Positions 1-9,068 of a stretch of DNA of 64,000 nucleotides are shown here, piece after piece. The number at the start of each line of letters is the position of its first letter. Position 1 is the first letter of the stretch. The notes under the pieces were generated by a model. The model was not told the origin of the DNA. It made no database searches and saw only the letters and a program-made list of their open reading frames with translations. The position numbers and the translations under genes were made by a program. Source of the DNA: Vibrio profundi (lineage in GTDB: Bacteria > Pseudomonadota > Gammaproteobacteria > Enterobacterales > Vibrionaceae); the NCBI RefSeq assembly GCF_005281835.1, contig NZ_RZIS01000014.1, positions 1 through 64,000 of the forward strand. Reading direction: 5' to 3'.

Positions 1-45
1 TAGAGATTGCGATCACATTGGCAAGCCCTTTTTTCACTTTTTCTG
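1..45 (-). promoter_or_regulatory. Probable rRNA operon promoter cut by the left edge
   Basis: On the minus strand a TTGCCA -35 hexamer lies at 24-19, followed by a 16-base spacer and TA as the last two bases before the window edge. This is consistent with the start of a TATAAT -10. Upstream, about 30 bases are strongly A-rich, like an UP element. Downstream of hemG in enterobacteria lies a 16S rRNA gene in this orientation, so an rRNA operon probably begins just outside the window. The -10 cannot be confirmed because it is cut. Confidence 0.5.
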
Positions 46-104
46 ACTTTTTTGATTGTTCGACTAAAAAGCATTCAAAACGACTCAAAAGTAGGCTTTT
101 ATCG

Positions 105-632
105 TTAAATATTCTTAAATTTCTCCGCGAACAGGGAGACTTTTTGCCAGTTTGTGTATTCCACTTCTTTACTGGTATCGGTTTCCCCACCAGTCATCGT
201 CATAATAAAGCGTATCATCACTCGATCGAACCATTTATAACGTGGGTAATAGAGGGCACCTGCAAATACACCGATCAATTCAGGCTGCCAAGGCGACTTA
301 GTCAAAAAAGTTTTGATGTAGGCACTGCCTTCAGGGGTGTCTTTACCTTGCTCTTCTTTACGAGCGGTCAGATTCACACAGAAAAACGCCACTTTACTCT
401 TTTGTAGCTGCTGAAGATTACTTTGAATAAATGCGTACAGCTTTTTATTCAAATGACCATAACGAATAGAGGCACCGATTAGGACTCGATCATAGACACT
501 GAAATCAATATCTACTGTAGTATGTAAGTCCAACACATCGCATTCAAACTCTGAAAGCTCTTCTTCTATATAGTGAAGGATTTTCTTGGTTTGCCCTTCT
601 CGACTTGAATACAAAAATAAAGCTCTTGCCAC
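105..632 (-). CDS. hemG: Menaquinone-dependent protoporphyrinogen IX dehydrogenase HemG
   Basis: The 175-residue protein is a flavodoxin-like enzyme that oxidises protoporphyrinogen IX to protoporphyrin IX in haem synthesis, passing electrons to the quinone pool. The N-terminus has the FMN phosphate-binding loop (YSSREGQTKKI, about residues 8-18). The middle carries GASIRYGHLNKK and the C-terminal part FIMTMTGGETDTSKEVEYT, both typical of HemG. Its length matches the family. It starts 9 bases after trkH stops, so the two are almost certainly co-transcribed, as in E. coli. Identification is confident. Confidence 0.93.
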   Translation of the reverse strand: MARALFLYSSREGQTKKILHYIEEELSEFECDVLDLHTTVDIDFSVYDRVLIGASIRYGHLNKKLYAFIQSNLQQLQKSKVAFFCVNLTARKEEQGKDTPEGSAYIKTFLTKSPWQPELIGVFAGALYYPRYKWFDRVMIRFIMTMTGGETDTSKEVEYTNWQKVSLFAEKFKNI

Positions 633-641
633 AACCTATCC

Positions 642-2099
642 TTAACTACGCCAAAACGTAGGCGTCAGTAGAATTAATAAAGTGAATATTTCTAAACGAC
701 CAAACAGCATTGATACCACCAGCACCCATTTTGCGGTGTCATTAATATCACCAAAATGAAGGGCTACTTCCCCTAGGCCAGGACCAAGGTTATTCAATGT
801 TGCCGCTACAGCGGAGAATGCACTTAACTCATCCATTCCAGTCGCGATTAATGCCAACATACAAACGACAAATACTAAAGCGTACGCTGAAAAAAAGCCC
901 CACACCGCATCTACCACTCGCTGAGGAAGCGCACTTCCACCGACTTTAATGGTGTAGACCGCTCGAGGGTGAACGAGACGCTTCATTTCACGCGCGCCTT
1001 GTAGAGTCAAAAGTAAGATACGAATCACTTTCATGCCACCGCCCGTTGACCCTGCACATCCTCCTATAAAAGAAGAGAACAGCAATAATACAGGTAAGAA
1101 TAGTGGCCACTCTGCAAACCCTGTGGTCGTAAAGCCCGCTGTTGTTGATATAGATACCGTCTGGAACAGCGCTTGGTCGAAGGCATCATAATACGAATCG
1201 TAGGAATGATGATTGAGCAATAACAAGAAACAGATAAGGAAAAGTACCGCCTGAATAAAGATAAAGGCGCGGAACTCAGGGTCTTTAAAATAGTATTTAG
1301 GATGAACGCCACCTGAAGCAAAAGCAGCAAAGTGTAGGGAATAGTTACATGCCGAAATGAGCAGGAACACCACCGTAATCATATTGATAGTATGGCTATC
1401 GAAATACCCCATGCTGGCATCGTGCGTAGAGAAGCCGCCGATCGCTATCGTCGAGAAACTGTGGCTAATCGCATCAAAAGCGCTCATCCCCGCCAACCAG
1501 AAAGCCACCGCACATGCGATCGTTAAACTTAAATAGATGTACCACAGCGCTTTGGCTGTTTCAGCAATCCTCGGAGTCATCTTACTGTCTTTTACTGGGC
1601 CCGGGATTTCTGCTCTGTATAACTGCATACCACCGATACCTAATACTGGCAGGATAGCTACGGCTAATACGATGATACCCATACCACCAAACCATTGTAG
1701 AAACTGGCGATAAAACAGAATCGCTTTTGGCAGTTCATCCAACCCAACGATGACCGTTGCTCCGGTTGTGGTTAATGCAGAGAACGACTCAAAGAAAGCG
1801 TCTGTGACAGAGATATTAGGGTTATCAGAAATTAGAAATGGTAAAGAACCGGCGCTACCGATAACCGTCCAGAACAATACAACAATAAGAAAGCCATCAC
1901 GTGCTTTCAGTTCATGTTTATGGTGGCGATTCGGAAACCAACATACCGCACCACAAAAAAGCAGTACAAAGAAAGTAGTAACGAAAGGTACACCCGCACC
2001 ATCTCGATAGATAAGCGCGACTAAAGCTGGTGCGAGCATGGACACACTAAACAGTGCCAGCAATAACCCGACGATACGAATAATTGAGCGAAATTGCAT
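642..2099 (-). CDS. trkH: Trk potassium uptake system membrane subunit TrkH
   Basis: This 485-residue polytopic inner-membrane protein is the K+-translocating subunit of the Trk system, which works with the NAD-binding TrkA. Four potassium-filter-like pore loops are visible in order: TTTGAT at residues 110-115, AIGGFST near 219, TTAGFTTTG near 321 and NNLGPGLG near 438. A glycine-rich STGGGMK segment precedes the later membrane segments. Length and motif spacing fit TrkH. It lies between yigZ (33 bases upstream) and hemG (9 bases downstream), an operon order shared with enterobacteria. Confidence 0.95.
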   Translation of the reverse strand: MQFRSIIRIVGLLLALFSVSMLAPALVALIYRDGAGVPFVTTFFVLLFCGAVCWFPNRHHKHELKARDGFLIVVLFWTVIGSAGSLPFLISDNPNISVTDAFFESFSALTTTGATVIVGLDELPKAILFYRQFLQWFGGMGIIVLAVAILPVLGIGGMQLYRAEIPGPVKDSKMTPRIAETAKALWYIYLSLTIACAVAFWLAGMSAFDAISHSFSTIAIGGFSTHDASMGYFDSHTINMITVVFLLISACNYSLHFAAFASGGVHPKYYFKDPEFRAFIFIQAVLFLICFLLLLNHHSYDSYYDAFDQALFQTVSISTTAGFTTTGFAEWPLFLPVLLLFSSFIGGCAGSTGGGMKVIRILLLTLQGAREMKRLVHPRAVYTIKVGGSALPQRVVDAVWGFFSAYALVFVVCMLALIATGMDELSAFSAVAATLNNLGPGLGEVALHFGDINDTAKWVLVVSMLFGRLEIFTLLILLTPTFWRS

Positions 2100-2132
2100 T
2101 GCGAATATGACGAAGCGTTGGCTTCAAACTTC

Positions 2133-2756
2133 CTAGTTATTTTCTATTTTTGATACCAGCGCCTTAGCACCGCTTTTATTGATGATGGTTTCCATAAAAC
2201 CATCTACTTGAAGAACTTCGATCTCAAGAATCATGACCACATTCACACCATAGTCAGCCTGCACTTCCTTTGCTTCAAACTGAGCCATTATTGATTGCGC
2301 GATTGGCACGAAACCATAGTCTAACTCTAGGCGTAAATTTGTGGTTATTTTTTTCTCGATAGTTTGAAGCAGCTTGAGAGCTTGTTGTACTCCACCACCA
2401 TAGGCTTTGACTAAACCACCGGTGCCAAGCTTTATCCCACCAGAATAACGGGTCACCACCGCGGTAATTTCCCCCACACCAGAACCAGACAACTGCGCCA
2501 AAATAGGCTTACCTGCTGTACCAGACGGCTCGCCATCATCACTGAAACCCCATTTCATCGAGTCTTCAGGGCGACCAGCAACAAATCCCCAGCAATTGTG
2601 TCTCGCCGAAGCATGTTCAGTTTTTACTTGTTCAACAAACTGTTTCGCGAGCTCTACACTTGGAGTATGGGCAAGATGAGTAATAAACACACTCTTCTTT
2701 ATTTCTTCTTCAAACTGCGCGGATAGCAGCGGAATCAAGTAAGGCTGGTCATTCAT
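2133..2756 (-). CDS. yigZ: YigZ/IMPACT family protein
   Basis: This IMPACT-family (UPF0029) protein is about 207 residues from the ATG at 2756. That start gives the usual N-terminus MNDQPYLIPLL, whereas an upstream in-frame ATG at 2828 would add 24 residues not typical of the family. The diagnostic region KWGFSDDGEPSGTAGKPIL followed by VTRYSGGIKLGTGGL is present, with a small C-terminal domain after it. The biochemical role of bacterial YigZ is not settled; eukaryotic IMPACT acts on GCN2 signalling. It is probably the first gene of yigZ-trkH-hemG and is divergent from fadB. Confidence 0.85.
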   Translation of the reverse strand: MNDQPYLIPLLSAQFEEEIKKSVFITHLAHTPSVELAKQFVEQVKTEHASARHNCWGFVAGRPEDSMKWGFSDDGEPSGTAGKPILAQLSGSGVGEITAVVTRYSGGIKLGTGGLVKAYGGGVQQALKLLQTIEKKITTNLRLELDYGFVPIAQSIMAQFEAKEVQADYGVNVVMILEIEVLQVDGFMETIINKSGAKALVSKIENN

Positions 2757-2895
2757 ATTGATGGCTTTATTAATGAGGAAAGCAAAGTGTATCACGCACG
2801 TTGAATAACCGTTAGAGATCTGTTCCAACGCACAATGTTAAACAATTGTTTAAAAAATGTATTGAATTTAGCCAGAGCCGGGTACACACTAAAAT

Positions 2896-2912
2896 AACTG
2901 GTCTAACCAGAA
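2896..2912. promoter_or_regulatory. Putative FadR operator upstream of fadBA
   Basis: The 17-mer AACTGGTCTAACCAGAA has the FadR core CTGGT-N3-ACCAG with near-perfect dyad symmetry. It lies 71-87 bases before the fadB ATG, in the yigZ/fadB divergent region. FadR represses beta-oxidation genes and releases DNA on binding long-chain acyl-CoA, so control of fadBA is expected. The match is by eye only. Confidence 0.7.
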
Positions 2913-2982
2913 GCTCAATAACGATAGAAACATACAAGAATTCTCTCACGCAATCGTGGATTGTACGTCATGGAGATAGACA

Positions 2983-5154
2983 ATGATTTACCAAGCTAAC
3001 ACCGTACAGGTAAAGGAATTACAAGATGGAATAGCTGAGCTCAGCTTCTGCGCTCCTGAATCCGTCAATAAGCTAGACCTTGCTACTTTAGAATCGCTAG
3101 ACCAAGCATTAGATGCACTCAAAGCACAATCAGGTTTACGTGGTTTGATCTTAACTTCAAACAAAGACGCGTTCATCGTAGGCGCGGATATCACTGAGTT
3201 CCTTGGCTTATTTGCCAAACCAGAAGAAGAACTCGATCAATGGTTAAGATTCGCTAACTCTATTTTTAGCAAGCTAGAAGACTTACCTGTACCCACTCTT
3301 TCAATGATGCGCGGCCATGCACTTGGCGGGGGTTGTGAGTGCGTACTTGCAACCGACTTCCGTATTGGTGACAAGACCACCAGCATCGGCTTACCAGAAA
3401 CCAAACTAGGTATCATGCCTGGCTTTGGTGGTTGTGTGCGCTTACCTCGTGTTATCGGAGCCGATAGCGCGATGGAAATCATCACTCAAGGTAAAGCATG
3501 CCGAGCGGATGAAGCACTGAAAGTTGGCTTGTTAGATGCGATTGTAGAAACCGAACAACTGCTTGAATCTGCGATTAATACTGTTTCACTTGCCGCCAAT
3601 GAAAAACTGGACTGGCAACTACGCCGTCAACAAAAAACTTCAGCACTTTCGCTAAGCAAACTTGAAGCAATGATGAGCTTCACAATGGCAAAAGGCTTAG
3701 TCGCTCAAAAAGCAGGCCCGCATTACCCAGCTCCAATCACTTCCGTTATTGCTATTGAAGAAGCGGCTCGCTGCGATCGCGACGCTGCATTAGACATCGA
3801 GCGTAAGCACTTCGTTAAACTCGCAAAATCTGAAGAAGCAAAAGCGCTTGTTGGTTTATTCCTGAATGACCAATACATCAAAGGCCTAGCGAAACAAGCT
3901 GGTAAATCTGCCAATAAAGATACTGAGCGAGCAGCCGTGCTAGGTGCCGGTATTATGGGTGGTGGTATCGCTTACCAATCGGCACTGAAAGGCGTGCCAG
4001 TGATGATGAAGGACATCGCACAAGCTTCTCTTGACCTTGGTATGAATGAAGCGTCCAAGCTATTGAACAAACGCCTATCACGCGGCCGACTCGATGGCTT
4101 CAAGATGGCAGGTATTCTTGCGTCGATTACGCCAAGCCTACACTACGCAGGTATCGAACAATCTGACGTAATCGTAGAAGCGGTCGTAGAAAACCCGAAA
4201 GTCAAAGCTGCTGTATTAAGTGAAGTAGAAAGCCAAGTGGGTGAAGACACGGTTATTACCTCTAATACGTCTACGATCCCAATTAACTTACTGGCTAAGT
4301 CGCTAAAACGCCCAGAGAACTTCTGTGGTATGCACTTCTTTAACCCTGTGCACCGTATGCCTCTCGTAGAAATCATCCGCGGTGAACACACTTCTGATGA
4401 AACCATCAACCGAGTTGTGGCTTACGCTGCAAAAATAGGTAAATCACCGATCGTCGTTAACGACTGCCCAGGCTTCTTCGTAAACCGTGTACTTTTCCCT
4501 TACTTTGGTGGTTTCAGCATGTTGCTGCGTGACGGTGCAGACTTTACCAAAGTCGACAAAGTCATGGAGCGTAAGTTTGGTTGGCCAATGGGCCCAGCTT
4601 ACCTACTTGATGTAGTTGGCTTGGATACTGCTCATCACGCACAAGCGGTAATGGCACAAGGTTTCCCTGAGCGTATGGGTAAAGAAGGACGCGATGCAAT
4701 TGATGCACTTTACGAAGCCGACAAATATGGCCAGAAAAATGGCAGCGGCTTCTACACATACAGCGTAGACAAACGCGGTCGCCCTAAAAAAACGTTCTCG
4801 GAAGATATCCTTCCAGTATTAGCGGACGTATGCCAGGCACCTCAAGAGTTTGATGATCAAACCATCATTCAACGTGTCATGATTCCAATGATCAACGAAG
4901 TCGTGCTGTGTCTTGAAGAAGGCATTATCGCCTCTCCACAAGAAGCAGATATGGCTCTGGTTTACGGTTTAGGCTTCCCTCCATTCAGAGGCGGCGTATT
5001 CCGCTACTTAGACAGTGTGGGTATTGGTAACTTCGTTGAAATGGCGAAAGGCTACCAAGACTTAGGTGCAATGTACCAAGTTCCTCAACTATTGCTTGAT
5101 ATGGCGGCGAAAGGCGAAAGCTTTTACGACGCTCAACAAGACAGTTCTCTGTAA
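2983..5154 (+). CDS. fadB: Fatty acid oxidation complex subunit alpha FadB
   Basis: This 723-residue multifunctional enzyme of beta-oxidation carries enoyl-CoA hydratase/isomerase and 3-hydroxyacyl-CoA dehydrogenase activities. The N-terminal crotonase domain (about 1-190) has GADITEF and the oxyanion segment GHALGGGCEC. The dehydrogenase domain starts near residue 315 with the NAD-binding GAGIMGGGIAY, and HFFNPVHRMPLVE marks the catalytic His region near 450. Length is close to E. coli FadB (729). fadA follows 26 bases later, forming the alpha2beta2 complex operon. A FadR-like site lies upstream. Confidence 0.97.
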   Translation: MIYQANTVQVKELQDGIAELSFCAPESVNKLDLATLESLDQALDALKAQSGLRGLILTSNKDAFIVGADITEFLGLFAKPEEELDQWLRFANSIFSKLEDLPVPTLSMMRGHALGGGCECVLATDFRIGDKTTSIGLPETKLGIMPGFGGCVRLPRVIGADSAMEIITQGKACRADEALKVGLLDAIVETEQLLESAINTVSLAANEKLDWQLRRQQKTSALSLSKLEAMMSFTMAKGLVAQKAGPHYPAPITSVIAIEEAARCDRDAALDIERKHFVKLAKSEEAKALVGLFLNDQYIKGLAKQAGKSANKDTERAAVLGAGIMGGGIAYQSALKGVPVMMKDIAQASLDLGMNEASKLLNKRLSRGRLDGFKMAGILASITPSLHYAGIEQSDVIVEAVVENPKVKAAVLSEVESQVGEDTVITSNTSTIPINLLAKSLKRPENFCGMHFFNPVHRMPLVEIIRGEHTSDETINRVVAYAAKIGKSPIVVNDCPGFFVNRVLFPYFGGFSMLLRDGADFTKVDKVMERKFGWPMGPAYLLDVVGLDTAHHAQAVMAQGFPERMGKEGRDAIDALYEADKYGQKNGSGFYTYSVDKRGRPKKTFSEDILPVLADVCQAPQEFDDQTIIQRVMIPMINEVVLCLEEGIIASPQEADMALVYGLGFPPFRGGVFRYLDSVGIGNFVEMAKGYQDLGAMYQVPQLLLDMAAKGESFYDAQQDSSL

Positions 5155-5180
5155 CCCACATTTGGAAAAGGAATAGCAAA

Positions 5181-6344
5181 ATGAATAATGTAGTTATTGT
5201 TGATTGCCTTCGCACCCCAATGGGACGTTCCAAAGGTGGAGCTTTCCGTCACACTCGTGCTGAAGATTTATCGGCACATCTGATGAAAGGCATTCTAGAA
5301 CGTAACCCACAAGTTAACCCGTCTGAGATCGAAGACATTTACTGGGGTTGTGTGCAACAAACACTAGAGCAAGGCTTCAACGTTGCCCGTAACGCAGCGC
5401 TACTTGCGGGGCTCCCAATTGAGATTGGTGCCGTAACCGTCAACCGTTTATGTGGTTCATCTATGCAAGCGCTGCATGATGCAGCTCGTTCTATCATGGT
5501 TGGTGACTCAGAGATCTGCCTAATCGGCGGTGTAGAACACATGGGCCACGTACCAATGACACACGGTGTGGATTTCCACCCTGGTATGTCGAAGAACGTC
5601 GCAAAAGCCGCAGGGATGATGGGCTTAACGGCTGAAATGCTAGGTAAGCTTCATGGTATCAGCCGTGAAGACCAAGATGCATTCGCCGCACGCTCACATG
5701 CTCGTGCTCATGCCGCGACGCTAGAAGGTCGATTCAAGAACGAAATTCTTCCAACAGAAGGTCACGCGGCTGATGGTTCATTGTTCACACTTGATCACGA
5801 CGAAGTCATTCGCCCGGAAACAACGGTTGAAGGCCTATCTCAGCTTCGTCCTGTATTCGACCCGGCTAACGGTACCGTAACCGCAGGTACATCTTCTGCG
5901 TTATCGGATGGTGCATCGGCAATGCTGATCATGAGTGAAGAGAAAGCGAATGAGCTTGGTTTGAAGATTCGCGCTCGCGTGAAATCGATGGCTATTGCTG
6001 GCTGCGATCCTTCTATCATGGGCTATGGCCCAGTACCTGCGACACAAAAAGCACTCAAACGTGCTGGCCTAACCATTGAAGATATGGGTGTTGTAGAGCT
6101 AAACGAAGCGTTTGCTGCTCAATCACTACCATGTGCTAAAGATCTAGGTCTACTCGATGTGGTTGATGAGAAAGTAAACCTTAATGGTGGTGCAATTGCT
6201 CTTGGTCACCCACTAGGTTGTTCTGGTTCTCGTATTTCAACAACACTGATTAACTTGATGGAAGCCAAAGACGCAAAATACGGTTTAGCCACCATGTGTA
6301 TTGGTTTAGGCCAAGGTATTGCGACTGTTTTTGAACGTCCATAG
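5181..6344 (+). CDS. fadA: 3-ketoacyl-CoA thiolase FadA
   Basis: This 387-residue thiolase performs the last step of beta-oxidation, releasing acetyl-CoA. The acyl-accepting Cys sits in NRLCGSSMQAL (about residue 91). The C-terminal signatures ELNEAFA, GGAIALGHPLGCSG and the second catalytic Cys in TMCIGLGQG are all present. Length equals the E. coli enzyme. It is preceded by AAAAGGAA as ribosome site and is the second gene of fadBA. Confidence 0.97.
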   Translation: MNNVVIVDCLRTPMGRSKGGAFRHTRAEDLSAHLMKGILERNPQVNPSEIEDIYWGCVQQTLEQGFNVARNAALLAGLPIEIGAVTVNRLCGSSMQALHDAARSIMVGDSEICLIGGVEHMGHVPMTHGVDFHPGMSKNVAKAAGMMGLTAEMLGKLHGISREDQDAFAARSHARAHAATLEGRFKNEILPTEGHAADGSLFTLDHDEVIRPETTVEGLSQLRPVFDPANGTVTAGTSSALSDGASAMLIMSEEKANELGLKIRARVKSMAIAGCDPSIMGYGPVPATQKALKRAGLTIEDMGVVELNEAFAAQSLPCAKDLGLLDVVDEKVNLNGGAIALGHPLGCSGSRISTTLINLMEAKDAKYGLATMCIGLGQGIATVFERP

Positions 6345-6352
6345 TAATACCC

Positions 6353-6440
6353 ACGCTTAGTAAATAGTAAACTTACTAAGCGTAACTAATGAACCTCCCT
6401 TCAAAAGCGCAATTCATGTTTTAGTGATTGCGCTTTTCTT
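6353..6440 (+). terminator. Tandem hairpins ending fadBA
   Basis: A first stem (ACGCTTAGTAA with TTACTAAGCGT, 6353-6382) lacks a T tract. A second stem (AAGCGCAAT with ATTGCGCTT, 6404-6435) is followed by TTTCTTTATTT. The second is the likely intrinsic terminator. Confidence 0.7.
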
Positions 6441-6573
6441 TATTTAGGTTGAACATATTCTAGAAACTATGCATTTTATGCATAGATCTAATGTTGAAGT
6501 TTCATTATTTTTTCTAAGGTTACTCGTCTACAGTTATTGGCAGTTTCTTATTATTCCTCCAACGGAGCAGATC

Positions 6574-7554
6574 ATGTTTAAAGCACTTGTACTTAACCAA
6601 GAAGACAAAAAAACCATCGCAGCTGTTTCTCAAATTGATGAATCACAACTGCCAGAAGGTAACGTAAAAATTAACGTTAACTACTCTTCTCTTAACTACA
6701 AAGATGGCTTAGCCATTACAGGAAAGGGCCGTATCGTACGTAACTTCCCTATGGTTCCGGGTATTGACCTATCTGGAGTGGTTTCTCAGTCTGATGACCC
6801 TCGCTATAAAGAAGGCGATGAAGTGGTACTAACGGGCTGGGGCGTTGGAGAAGGCCATTGGGGTGGCATGGCCGAAAAAGCGAGCCTTAACGGTGATTGG
6901 CTAGTACCAATGCCTAAAGGTCTAGACGCTAAGAAAGTAATGGCGATCGGCACTGCTGGTTTCACCGCAATGCTTTGTGTTCAAGCTATTGTCGATGCAG
7001 GTATCAAACCTGAAGACGGTGAAATCCTAGTCACTGGCGCAAGTGGTGGTGTGGGCAGCGTGTCTATCACTCTACTAAAACAACTGGGTTACAAAGTAGC
7101 AGCAGTAACCGGGCGCGCTTCAGAAAATGGCGAGCTTCTAAAATCGTTAGGTGCGACACGTATTGTTGAACGTGCCGAATTAGAAGAGCCAGCGAAACCA
7201 CTAGAGAAACAATTATGGGCGGGTGCCATTGATACAGTAGGCAGTAAAGTACTTGCGAAAGTATTGGCACAAATTGATTACAACGGCGCGGTTGCAATCT
7301 GTGGTTTAGCAGGTGGATTTGATCTACCGACTACCGTTATGCCATTCATTCTACGCAACGTACGTTTGCAAGGTATCGACTCAGTCATGTGCCCACGTGA
7401 AAAACGCATTAAAGCATGGGAACAACTGGCGGAATTACTACCAGAATCTTTCTACGACCAAGCAACCAAAGAAGTGTCTTTAGATAACGCAATCCAGGCA
7501 GCTGAAGACATTACCAACGGTCAAATCACTGGTCGCGTTGTCATTAAACTTTAG
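6574..7554 (+). CDS. acuI: Acrylyl-CoA reductase family (YhdH/AcuI) MDR oxidoreductase
   Basis: The 326-residue medium-chain dehydrogenase/reductase starts at the ATG at 6574, preceded by an ACGGAG ribosome site. An upstream in-frame ATG at 6469 would add 35 residues unlike the family. The YhdH/AcuI family reduces acryloyl-CoA to propionyl-CoA with NADPH and protects against acrylate. Visible landmarks are SSLNYKDGLAITGKG near the N-terminus, GIDLSG, and the nucleotide-binding TGASGGVGS near residue 153. No zinc-ligand set is obvious. It stands alone between terminators. In marine bacteria acuI can belong to DMSP breakdown, but no dmd or ddd gene is beside it. Confidence 0.85.
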   Translation: MFKALVLNQEDKKTIAAVSQIDESQLPEGNVKINVNYSSLNYKDGLAITGKGRIVRNFPMVPGIDLSGVVSQSDDPRYKEGDEVVLTGWGVGEGHWGGMAEKASLNGDWLVPMPKGLDAKKVMAIGTAGFTAMLCVQAIVDAGIKPEDGEILVTGASGGVGSVSITLLKQLGYKVAAVTGRASENGELLKSLGATRIVERAELEEPAKPLEKQLWAGAIDTVGSKVLAKVLAQIDYNGAVAICGLAGGFDLPTTVMPFILRNVRLQGIDSVMCPREKRIKAWEQLAELLPESFYDQATKEVSLDNAIQAAEDITNGQITGRVVIKL

Positions 7555-7612
7555 CCATCAAAATTTAACTGGCACACTTAAAGACTGCTAGTTAAAGAGC
7601 ACCAATCAACAC

Positions 7613-7642
7613 AAAGGGCCGATGTGATATCAGCCCTTTTTA
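7613..7642. terminator. Bidirectional terminator between acuI and a LysR gene
   Basis: The stem AAAGGGC/GCCCTTT is followed by T-rich sequence on the plus strand and preceded by A-rich sequence, so it can serve both convergent genes. Confidence 0.7.
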
Positions 7643-7668
7643 TTTATCCTTTGATCAGTGAATGGAAA

Positions 7669-8610
7669 TCAACCAAGCCCTACATCGGCGATGCGTTTTT
7701 GAATCAACTTTCCGCACTCTTCTTTTACGACTCGTCTTAGCCACTTTTGTGATTCAGAGGTATCACATCGTGCATGCCAAATCAGTGAGTAATCAAACGG
7801 CATAAAATCAAACGGCAACGGTTTGATTACCAAGTCATATCGCTCAGCAACCAAATACGCCAAATCTGCAGGAACGGTAATGACCAATGGCATTTTATCA
7901 ACGATCGCTAATGCCGCTTCTAAATGATAAGCACGCAATACCATTCGACGCGGGTTTTGATTCGCTAGGGCGTTATCGAGTAACGCTTTTACCCCATCAC
8001 TAATGGCAATCATCGCATGCGGAAGGTTAATGTAATCATCCAAGCTTAAAGGCTCTTTGGCCAAAGGGTGATTCTTCGACACCAAACATGAAACACCAAC
8101 AGGGCCGAGAACTTCTTGGTGCAAAGGCGCCACCGAACCCGTTGGGCGGCAAATCGCCATATCTACCTTCTCAGTGCCAAGCTGCTTGAACAAATGCTCG
8201 TGTTGCAGCGGTGCAAATTCCAACGAAATATTAGGAGCAAGCTCATAAATCTTAGGCAACGCGTAAGGCAAGATAGTCTGCATTGCGTAATCAGTGGTCG
8301 CGATCAGAAAGCGTTCACTGCAATAAAATGGATTGAATTCACTCGGAGTGAGTAATTGACGAAATGACTCTAAAGGTTGCTCAATTTGCTGGCTTATTTC
8401 TAGCGCTTTGCTCGTTGGTAACAAACGCTGCCCTTGACGGGTAAACAGCGGGTCATCCAACAATTCACGCAGTCGCCCTAAGACTCGGCTGGTCGCTGAC
8501 TGACTCAAATTCAAACGAATGGCGGCTTGGCTAACGCTACCTTCTTCAATCAGGACTTTTAGCGCAACCAATAGATTAAGGTCGCGGCGATAAATTTCTT
8601 CTAATTCCAC
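7669..8610 (-). CDS. LysR-family transcriptional regulator
   Basis: This 313-residue regulator has an N-terminal winged helix-turn-helix (about residues 8-66, including GSVSQAAIRLNLSQSATSRVL split over helix and turn) followed by a periplasmic-binding-protein-like effector domain from about 95. It is convergent with acuI and has no divergent partner close by, so its targets cannot be inferred from position. I do not recognise a specific orthologue. The N-terminal RRDLNLLVAL resembles the NodD/LeuO-type branch of LysR proteins. Confidence 0.85.
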   Translation of the reverse strand: MELEEIYRRDLNLLVALKVLIEEGSVSQAAIRLNLSQSATSRVLGRLRELLDDPLFTRQGQRLLPTSKALEISQQIEQPLESFRQLLTPSEFNPFYCSERFLIATTDYAMQTILPYALPKIYELAPNISLEFAPLQHEHLFKQLGTEKVDMAICRPTGSVAPLHQEVLGPVGVSCLVSKNHPLAKEPLSLDDYINLPHAMIAISDGVKALLDNALANQNPRRMVLRAYHLEAALAIVDKMPLVITVPADLAYLVAERYDLVIKPLPFDFMPFDYSLIWHARCDTSESQKWLRRVVKEECGKLIQKRIADVGLG

Positions 8611-8659
8611 ACTCAGTACCTAAGTAGTGATTCTTTCTCTTTTATACCATGCTTCAGGC

Positions 8660-8685
8660 AAAAAAAATCCCGCCTTTCAGCGGGG
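8660..8685 (-). terminator. Terminator for the small membrane protein gene
   Basis: On the minus strand the stem CCCGC/GCGGG with a short loop is followed by eight T residues. It lies about 60 bases after the stop of the gene at 8748-8933. Confidence 0.75.
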
Positions 8686-8747
8686 AAGCCCAAGAAAACT
8701 GGGGATAGTGTCGGAATGTCGTATCGGAATTAAGTAAATGGTTCGGG

Positions 8748-8933
8748 TTAATGTTCTTGCTCTTCAGAAATGCCATGCCAGCGGCGCATTTCTACCCAAA
8801 TACCAAAAATTGTAGCGCTCATACCTGCAAGTGGCATTAATGAAGCCTCTGCGGGTGTTCTAAGTACTAATGCGCAGAAAGAAATAAAGCACAGTACTGA
8901 ATAAATCGTAAGTCTATCTAAACCTGTCAACAT
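8748..8933 (-). CDS. Small hypothetical inner-membrane protein
   Basis: This 61-residue protein starts at the ATG at 8933, chosen because AAGGAG lies 5 bases upstream; a GTG two codons earlier would overlap that site. Two hydrophobic stretches (about residues 9-24 and 32-46) suggest two membrane helices, ending in a charged tail (EMRRWHGISEEQEH). I do not recognise a family. It has its own terminator. It is real by ribosome site, terminator and codon use, but the function is unknown. Confidence 0.65.
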   Translation of the reverse strand: MLTGLDRLTIYSVLCFISFCALVLRTPAEASLMPLAGMSATIFGIWVEMRRWHGISEEQEH

Positions 8934-9068
8934 CGCCACTCCTTAGCTCAGTTGTTATCAACTTGTTAATTAATTTATAGGAAATGATTCGGTTTGCCAA
9001 GAGGTTATTGCATATTTTTTCTGCAGAAGTATTATTCTTTGCGTTAAGTACACATTAGAGAAGTAAAC

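Noticed and set aside
18..407. A 129-codon plus-strand frame at the left edge
   Set aside because: It is antisense to hemG, whose protein motifs are unambiguous; no ribosome site.
1064..1330. An 88-codon minus-strand frame within trkH in another frame
   Set aside because: It overlaps pore-loop-encoding parts of trkH and reads as low-complexity hydrophobic sequence.
8116..8355. A 79-codon frame opposite the LysR gene
   Set aside because: It is a shadow of a clear LysR coding region on the other strand.
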